Below are positions 53,996 to 59,763 of a stretch of DNA of 59,763 nucleotides, piece after piece. Position 1 is the stretch's first letter. Each line of letters starts with the position of its first letter. The stretch comes from a virus: the IMG/VR virus record IMGVR_UViG_3300009370_000033, positions 1 to 59,763 of that record. One strand, written 5' to 3'. The position numbers and the translations under genes were made by a program. Below the pieces are notes generated by a model. It worked only from the letters and a program-made list of their open reading frames with translations, was not told where the DNA came from and did not search any database.

Positions 53996-55930
53996 ATGGC
54001 CAGTAATCCAAACATACCAATACATCCTTCGTTTGATGAACGTATATCTGTTCGTGTAGAAGGACAGTTACCAGATTTTGTTAAACAAGATCATCCTACT
54101 TTTGTAGCTTTCTTAGAAGCATACTATGAGTATCTTGAGCAAGTTGGTAAGCCGTATGAGATTATTGGTAATTTAGATAATTATTTTAATATTGATAAGA
54201 CTGTTGATGATTTCTTACAATATTTTAAAACACAGTTTGGTAAAGATATTCCAGAGGCAGTATTTGCTAATTCAAATAAGCCTCATGTAATAAAAAGACT
54301 CCGTGATTTTTATCGTTCTAAAGGTAGTGAGAAATCTTTTCAGTTTTTATTTCGTTTATTGTATCAAGAAGAAATTGAATTTTATTATCCATCTGTTGAT
54401 ATGCTTCGTGTATCAGATGGAAGATATACTAAAGATAAAATTTTAAGATGTATTGATACAAGTGGTAGTTCAGCTATTTTTGATTTTACTGGTGAAACAA
54501 TTACTGGTGGAACATCTGGTGCGAAAGGTATTGTTGAATTGGTACTGAATGAACAGATAGGAGCCTTTGTTGTATCTACAATTTATCTTTCTAAAGTAAA
54601 TGGAACATTTACAACTAATGAAACTATTACAGATGGAACAAATACGTTTACTCTGGACAGTATGGTAACTGGGTATACGATAACAAATCCTGGTAATGGA
54701 TATAGTATAGATGATAATATTGCAGTAACAGGTGGTGGTGCAGGAGCTGTCGGAGCACAGTTTTTAGTTTCATCATTAACAACGGGAAGTATGACTACAG
54801 CGACTATTGTTTCAGGTGGAACGGGATATGTTGTTGGTGATAAACTTACGATTAACAATACAGATAAATTAGAGATAGACGGAAGAACTTGTAGTGTACT
54901 TGTTAAGACAGTAAACTCTGGTGTAATTACTGCTATTGAGTTTGAACATAACGGATCTGGATATAAAGCAATCCCAACTATTTCTGGTGGTGGAACTGGA
55001 ACAGGTGCAAATATTACATTGAGTGGTTCTGGTATTGGTGGAATTAAAACTTTAAAACTAGTAAATGGTGGTTTCCATTATCAGTCAATTCCAACATTAA
55101 ATTTTTCTGCTAAAGGAGATGGAACAGCAACTGGTACTGCATCAATTGGTAGTTATGAAGATGAAGCAAATACAAGATGGGTTGGTGATGATAGTCAAAT
55201 TTCTGCAGCTAATTATATTCAAGATAGTAAGTATTATCAAGCATTTTCATATGAGATAAAAGCTGGCCAGACAATAGATAAGTGGAGAAATTATGTTAAG
55301 CGAATAGTACATCCTTCTGGTTTGGCATTGTTTGGTAGAACATTAATTACGGGTTTACTTGAAACTGGATTAAAACTTTCTCTGCCACCTACACATAAAT
55401 ATCCTTATACAATTATATGGCATGATGGTGATATTGAACCACCGGTTCGATTAAATAATCAATTACAACAAACAAATCCAGAATGGCCAGATGGAGCACC
55501 TTGGCCACATGATGGACAAGCTCTTGGTTCTCAAATGGGACCCGGACATTCAGATTGGCATATATATGAAATTGATTTGCCAATTATTGTTTTAAGTATA
55601 GCAGATAGTGATGATTGGTTATATACCCAGATGGAACTTACCATGCCATCTGAGAATTGGACTTATATTACAGATGGGAGTATTTCTGTACATGAAGATT
55701 GGGGACAGATTTCAAGTGGTATTGGAGGAGCATTACAGTTAGGACCTTTGCGCCGTCAAGTAGACAGATTGAAATTTGCAAAGCAAGCTGGATTTGGTAC
55801 ATTGAAAACAGACTTGGGTAGTAATGCATATACGATTAATTTTTTTAAGGATGAACAGATTTCCAGATATGTTACAACACAGAATGAAAAAACGAAAATT
55901 GTGATGAATAGTCACATAAGTATTGTATAA
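53996..55930 (+). CDS. Baseplate wedge protein, gp7 position
   Basis: 644 residues. The N-terminal domain (LPDFVKQDHPTFVAFLEAYY and FRLLYQEEIEFYYP) is conserved in wedge proteins of marine T4-like phages. The middle has Gly-rich repeats of the type NPGNGYSIDD and GGTGYVVGD, which recur in gp8 and in the next protein. The C-terminus is beta-rich. Position between gp6 and gp8 suggests the gp7 role, but the sequence is much shorter than T4 gp7 (over 1000 residues). Confidence 0.6.
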   Translation: MASNPNIPIHPSFDERISVRVEGQLPDFVKQDHPTFVAFLEAYYEYLEQVGKPYEIIGNLDNYFNIDKTVDDFLQYFKTQFGKDIPEAVFANSNKPHVIKRLRDFYRSKGSEKSFQFLFRLLYQEEIEFYYPSVDMLRVSDGRYTKDKILRCIDTSGSSAIFDFTGETITGGTSGAKGIVELVLNEQIGAFVVSTIYLSKVNGTFTTNETITDGTNTFTLDSMVTGYTITNPGNGYSIDDNIAVTGGGAGAVGAQFLVSSLTTGSMTTATIVSGGTGYVVGDKLTINNTDKLEIDGRTCSVLVKTVNSGVITAIEFEHNGSGYKAIPTISGGGTGTGANITLSGSGIGGIKTLKLVNGGFHYQSIPTLNFSAKGDGTATGTASIGSYEDEANTRWVGDDSQISAANYIQDSKYYQAFSYEIKAGQTIDKWRNYVKRIVHPSGLALFGRTLITGLLETGLKLSLPPTHKYPYTIIWHDGDIEPPVRLNNQLQQTNPEWPDGAPWPHDGQALGSQMGPGHSDWHIYEIDLPIIVLSIADSDDWLYTQMELTMPSENWTYITDGSISVHEDWGQISSGIGGALQLGPLRRQVDRLKFAKQAGFGTLKTDLGSNAYTINFFKDEQISRYVTTQNEKTKIVMNSHISIV

Positions 55931-55942
55931 ATATTATAAATA
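55926..55942 (+). promoter_or_regulatory. Tandem T4-type late promoters before gp8
   Basis: TATAAATA occurs twice (55926-55933 and 55935-55942) in the 40-bp gap before ATG 55971; the first overlaps the stop codon of the preceding gene. Confidence 0.65.
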
Positions 55943-55970
55943 TAAGAAATTAAAATAGAGGATTTGAGTT

Positions 55971-57296
55971 ATGCCAGCAATTATAACAAACGCATTTAGA
56001 ACCTATAACGCAGATAATTTTATTGGTTCGTTTTCAACTAATAAGATGTATTTGATGATCGGAAAAGCTGATGCTTGGTCTGGTGCAAGTGCAGGACAAT
56101 ATTCAGAATCTTCTCCTTCAGATACAGCAATTCCTACTCCGTTAGATACAACAGTAGGTCCCTATATTCATCACAATGATATGATCGCTGCTAAGCTAAT
56201 TAATGCTTCAGATGTATCTCATGTTGTTAAGAGAACCGATTGGACAACGGGAACAGTATATACAGAATACGATCATAAACAAGATGACCAGATTGACCAG
56301 ACATTTTTTGTAATGACAGACCAGTTTAATATCTATAAGTGTATTAGTAATTATGGTGGAGCACAATCTACTGTTAAACCAACCGGACAATCTGCATCAA
56401 TTATCGAAACATCAGATAATTATCGTTGGAAATTTATGTATGAGGTTCAGCAAGCAGATGTTTTGAAATATGTAACTACAGATTGGATTCCAATCAAGTA
56501 TTTAACAGCAAATGATGGTACGGCACAATGGACTGTACAGCAAGCAGCTGTTGATGGAGCATTAGAACATATAGATGTAACTGCTGGTGGAACTGGATAT
56601 ACGAATACAGATACAGGTACTGCACAGGCCGGCGCATCAACATCAATTACTCTTGCCTCAACAGCATCTTCTACTAATGATATCTATAATAGTATGACTG
56701 TTTATATTTCATCAGGAACTGGAAGTGGACAGATTAAAGTTATTACAGATTATGTTGGTTCTACAAAAGTAGCAACTGTTTCTGCATGGACAACGAATCC
56801 AGACAGTACAAGTGTATATGAAGTAATGCCAGCAATATCAATTACAACGACAGAAGGTACTGGTGCAACAGCAAGATGTTCAAGTGTAATTGGTGGTATT
56901 ATTAAGAAAATTGCTATGACAGCAGTTGGTACTGGTTATCGTTCTGCTACAGCAACTCTTACTGGTGGTGGTGGAACAGGATGTACTCTTGAACCACGAA
57001 TCGGTCCTAAGAATGGACATGGTAAAAATCCAAAGACGGAATTAGGTGGAGCATATGTAATGATGAATGTTCGTTTAACTGGAACAGAAGGTGGTGACTT
57101 TGTTGTTGGTGATGATTTCAGAAAAGTAATTTTGATTGCAAATCCATTTGTAAGTGGATCAGCTGCAACGGCAACTACATACTCTGGTGCAGAAATGGAT
57201 GATGATAGTGGAGAACAAATTTATATAGAGTTTCGAGCTCCAATTAATCGTGCATCTGACCAAACTGAGGATGTCAAGCTAGTAGTTGAATTTTAA
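55971..57296 (+). CDS. 8: Baseplate wedge protein gp8
   Basis: 441 residues. MPAIITNAFRTYNADNF, the YLMIGKADAW block and DNYRWKFMYEVQQADVLKY are the gp8 signature. An inserted repeat region (about residues 200-330, with TAGGTGYTNTDTG and AVGTGYRSATAT) makes it longer than T4 gp8 (334 residues). gp8 forms the outer wedge ring with gp10 and gp7. Gly-rich repeat modules are shared with both neighbours. Confidence 0.82.
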   Translation: MPAIITNAFRTYNADNFIGSFSTNKMYLMIGKADAWSGASAGQYSESSPSDTAIPTPLDTTVGPYIHHNDMIAAKLINASDVSHVVKRTDWTTGTVYTEYDHKQDDQIDQTFFVMTDQFNIYKCISNYGGAQSTVKPTGQSASIIETSDNYRWKFMYEVQQADVLKYVTTDWIPIKYLTANDGTAQWTVQQAAVDGALEHIDVTAGGTGYTNTDTGTAQAGASTSITLASTASSTNDIYNSMTVYISSGTGSGQIKVITDYVGSTKVATVSAWTTNPDSTSVYEVMPAISITTTEGTGATARCSSVIGGIIKKIAMTAVGTGYRSATATLTGGGGTGCTLEPRIGPKNGHGKNPKTELGGAYVMMNVRLTGTEGGDFVVGDDFRKVILIANPFVSGSAATATTYSGAEMDDDSGEQIYIEFRAPINRASDQTEDVKLVVEF

Positions 57297-57311
57297 TAAA
57301 GGTAATAATAC

Positions 57312-59763
57312 ATGACAACCAATATAAATTTAAATCTTAATCAAAGTCCCTACTTTGATGACTATGATGAAGCGAAAGATTTTCATCAAGTCCTCTATAA
57401 ACCTGCTGTTGCTATCCAAGCAAGAGAACTTACTCAAGAGCAAACAATACTAAGAAATCAACTCAAACGATTTGGCGATCATGTATTTGCAAATGGTAGT
57501 CGAGTATCGGGTGGTGAATTACACGTTGATACAGAATATAATTATGTAAAGTTACAAGCTAACTATAATGGTGTTGCAATTACTGCTGCAAATTTAAATG
57601 GTAAAACGATTATTGGTAGTCAGTCAGGAACAATTGCAAAAGTAGTAAATACTTCTGCTATTAATGCAACTACTGGTGATCCAGACACTTTATGGGTTAA
57701 GTATCTTACTGGTGGTGGTCTTACTCAAAAAGTTCAAGGTATTACTGTAACAAATGCTGGTACAGGCTATACTACGACACCAACTGTTACTATTACAGGT
57801 GGTGGTGGAACTGGTGCGACTGCAACTGCTGTTGTTGGAAATGCAGGAACCTCTGTTGCACAAACAGTTATTGGTATTAATGTTACAGCAAAAGGAAATG
57901 GATATACATCTACACCAAGTATATCTATTACTGGTGGTGGAGGTTCTTCTGCTACTTGTACTGCTACTTTGAATACTGCCGCGGTATTTAATTCAGGTGA
58001 ACGACTTGTTGCAGATGATTTTTCTTCCGCAGTATTTGCTGCATCATCATCTGCAACTGGTAAAGGTTCAGCAGTTTCTAATGATGCAGGTTATTATTAT
58101 TTTAATGGTAATTTTATACGAGCAGGTGCATCAACGGTTATTTTAGATAACTATACAAATACACCATCATATAAAATTGGTTTTCAAGTATCGGCATCTG
58201 TAGTTGCTTCTGGTGATGATAGTACATTATTAGACAATGCACAGGGAGCCTATAACTATGCAGCTCCAGGTGCAGATCGTTTAAAATACGAACTTACTCT
58301 TACTAAGAAATCTATAACATCAACTGATGATACAGATTTTATAGAAATGATTCGTTTGGTAAATGGTGTTCGTCATGTTGATGTTGAATATCCAGTTTAC
58401 TCTGTATTAGAAGAAATATTTGCAAGACGAACATTTGATGAATCAGGTAACTATACTGTAAGACATTTTCCTATTCAATTAAAAACACATTCTAGTGACG
58501 CAACAAAATTTACTGCAAGATTAGATCCGGGTAAAGCATATGTACAAGGACACGAATTTAGAACATTAATTTCAAGTGATGTTACTGTAGATCGTGCAAG
58601 AGATTATACTAATGTAAATGGTTTTGATAGATTGATGCAATTTGGTAATTATGCCAAGATAGATAACCTTAGTGGATTTTATGATTTTACAACTGGAACA
58701 GAATTTGATATTCACAATGCAGCTCCAGTTTTAACTAATCCAACTACATACGCAAATACTAAAATTGGTACAGCAAGAGCTCGTACTATAACTGTAATCG
58801 ACAGACCAACACCTGCTACACCAACTACTTGGAGATATCAATTATTTTTATATGATATTAAAATGACCGGTGGTAATGCATTTGCAGACGCAGAAAGATT
58901 TTCAATTCCTGTTAATGCCTCAGCAACACCTGTAGTTGTATCGACAGAATCAAGAGTAGCTGATGTTGGTAAAGTTGGTGGAGTGAGTGGTGGTGATGCA
59001 TTATTGTTTGAAACTGATTTTAATACAGCAGTATTTAAATTACCACAGAATACGATTAAAACAATTCGTGATGATTCAAGTAATATTGATACTAGTTATA
59101 CTAAACAAAAAACTTTTGGCTCTGTAACTATTAGTGCAGGTACTTGTACATTAACATCAAATGGTGCTAATGAAACATTTTATGGAACTGGTGTACTTAG
59201 TTCAACTGTTAAAGATACTTATTATCATGCACAAGATTCAGCAGGAACGAATGTTAATCTTAGTGCAACATCTCCTGCAGCTGCAACTGTTACAGTAGCT
59301 GCTAACGGACAATCAGTAACGATCTTTACTGGTGATAATTCTTTAAATACGACATTCAATTTTTGGGTAACTATGAATGTTGATACAAAACAAGAACGAA
59401 TCAAAACGCTTGTTCTGAATAAAGAATTAGCAATTGCGTCACCAAATACCACATCATTATCATATGATTCTCTTAATCTGGCTGATGCAACTTTAATTAA
59501 AGCAGTTTATGATTCTGGTAATACTGGTACAGATGCAACAGCTCCTACATTAACGGTGTCTGGTGCAACTGGAACTTTTATTGCTGGTGAAACTATTACT
59601 GGTGGAACGAGTGGTGCAACGGGAACTGTTATTGCACATAATCCTGCAACGACTATTACATTTGTTGTTACTTCAGGAACTTTTGCAGGCACAGAAACTA
59701 TTACTGGTACGACACATACTGCAACTATGGTTAGTCTTGCAGCTGGTGATACAGATATTAAAT
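57312..59763 (+). CDS. Large virion protein, DUF4815-like (partial at window end)
   Basis: At least 817 residues; the frame is open from ATG 57312 to the window edge. The N-terminal [20 protein letters not shown] and [20 protein letters not shown] match the DUF4815 family of baseplate or fibre-network proteins in marine T4-like phages. Repeats such as [20 protein letters not shown] and the near-copy [19 protein letters not shown] (residues about 148-220) are inserted after the N-terminal domain. It follows gp8 and is probably the base of the tail-fibre apparatus. The C-terminus is missing. Confidence 0.65.
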   Translation, partial: MTTNINLNLNQSPYFDDYDEAKDFHQVLYKPAVAIQARELTQEQTILRNQLKRFGDHVFANGSRVSGGELHVDTEYNYVKLQANYNGVAITAANLNGKTIIGSQSGTIAKVVNTSAINATTGDPDTLWVKYLTGGGLTQKVQGITVTNAGTGYTTTPTVTITGGGGTGATATAVVGNAGTSVAQTVIGINVTAKGNGYTSTPSISITGGGGSSATCTATLNTAAVFNSGERLVADDFSSAVFAASSSATGKGSAVSNDAGYYYFNGNFIRAGASTVILDNYTNTPSYKIGFQVSASVVASGDDSTLLDNAQGAYNYAAPGADRLKYELTLTKKSITSTDDTDFIEMIRLVNGVRHVDVEYPVYSVLEEIFARRTFDESGNYTVRHFPIQLKTHSSDATKFTARLDPGKAYVQGHEFRTLISSDVTVDRARDYTNVNGFDRLMQFGNYAKIDNLSGFYDFTTGTEFDIHNAAPVLTNPTTYANTKIGTARARTITVIDRPTPATPTTWRYQLFLYDIKMTGGNAFADAERFSIPVNASATPVVVSTESRVADVGKVGGVSGGDALLFETDFNTAVFKLPQNTIKTIRDDSSNIDTSYTKQKTFGSVTISAGTCTLTSNGANETFYGTGVLSSTVKDTYYHAQDSAGTNVNLSATSPAAATVTVAANGQSVTIFTGDNSLNTTFNFWVTMNVDTKQERIKTLVLNKELAIASPNTTSLSYDSLNLADATLIKAVYDSGNTGTDATAPTLTVSGATGTFIAGETITGGTSGATGTVIAHNPATTITFVVTSGTFAGTETITGTTHTATMVSLAAGDTDIK

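Noticed and set aside
57754-57972. Leu-rich plus-strand frame inside the DUF4815-like gene
   Set aside because: It is an alternative frame of the Gly-rich repeat region; the main frame runs uninterrupted from 57312 to the window end.
1-59763. CRISPR array, insertion sequences, integrase or attachment sites
   Set aside because: No regularly spaced direct repeats, transposase or integrase motifs were seen on either strand. The tmRNA 3' end could in principle be an attachment site, but both tmRNA pieces are intact and no integrase is present.

Overview
The window is about 60 kb of an AT-rich, gene-dense genome of a T4-like myovirus. Recognisable T4 functions include primase gp61, RNase H, late co-activator gp33, ssDNA-binding protein gp32, hub proteins gp51, gp26, gp54, gp48, gp27, gp5 and gp5.4, head-completion gp4, and wedge proteins gp53, gp25, gp6 and gp8. 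Exact copies of the T4 late promoter TATAAATA lie in the gaps before several structural genes. No photosystem genes are seen. A circularly permuted tmRNA with a tag ending in LALAA points to an alphaproteobacterial host. With the low GC content and the auxiliary gene set, a marine host of the SAR11 kind is plausible, but this is inference. No tRNA gene and no CRISPR array was recognised.

Layout. 1-3546: structural or secreted small proteins, ending in a lipoprotein and a coiled-coil membrane protein. 3553-23198: replication and metabolism on the plus strand in operons led by consensus sigma70-type promoters. These hold a saccharopine dehydrogenase-like enzyme, gp61, ThyX, class II ribonucleotide reductase, a nuclease, GAPDH, RNase H, SprT and HtrA-like proteases, 5-formyl-THF cyclo-ligase, an A-type Fe-S carrier, a stand-alone cyclic-nucleotide-binding domain, a RecB-like nuclease and an aldehyde dehydrogenase. 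23199-29947: zinc-ribbon protein, two LPP20-type lipoproteins, dNMP kinase, permuted tmRNA, a structured leader with a basic protein, SleB-type hydrolase, ClpP-like protease, gp33 and gp32. 29980-33899: minus-strand hub genes (tape-measure/gp29-like, gp51, gp26, gp54-like). 33949-41688: plus-strand gp4, an unassigned gene, gp48, gp53, gp27, gp5, gp5.4 PAAR and one more structural gene. 41757-45048: a run of tiny membrane proteins, zinc ribbons and an M15 peptidase, probably containing lysis functions. 45101-49047: a minus-strand block of small unknown genes with its own sigma70-type promoters, embedded among late genes. 49276-59763: nucleotidase, gp25, gp6, a gp7-position protein, gp8 and a large DUF4815-like protein cut by the window end.

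How the genes fit together. Nucleotide supply is covered by class II RNR, ThyX, the folate enzyme, dNMP kinase and a deoxyribonucleotidase. Two enzymes that can act in sequence (saccharopine dehydrogenase and a semialdehyde-type ALDH) plus GAPDH suggest redirection of host carbon, lysine and reducing power. A tmRNA, a ClpP homologue, an HtrA-like lipoprotein protease and a SprT-like protease form an unusual protein-quality set. Four of six sigma70-type promoters share an ACTTACA motif 13-14 bp upstream of the -35 box, embedded in hairpins, which suggests a phage-specific regulatory site. Some genes carry long perfect inverted repeats inside their coding sequence that are not explained by their products.
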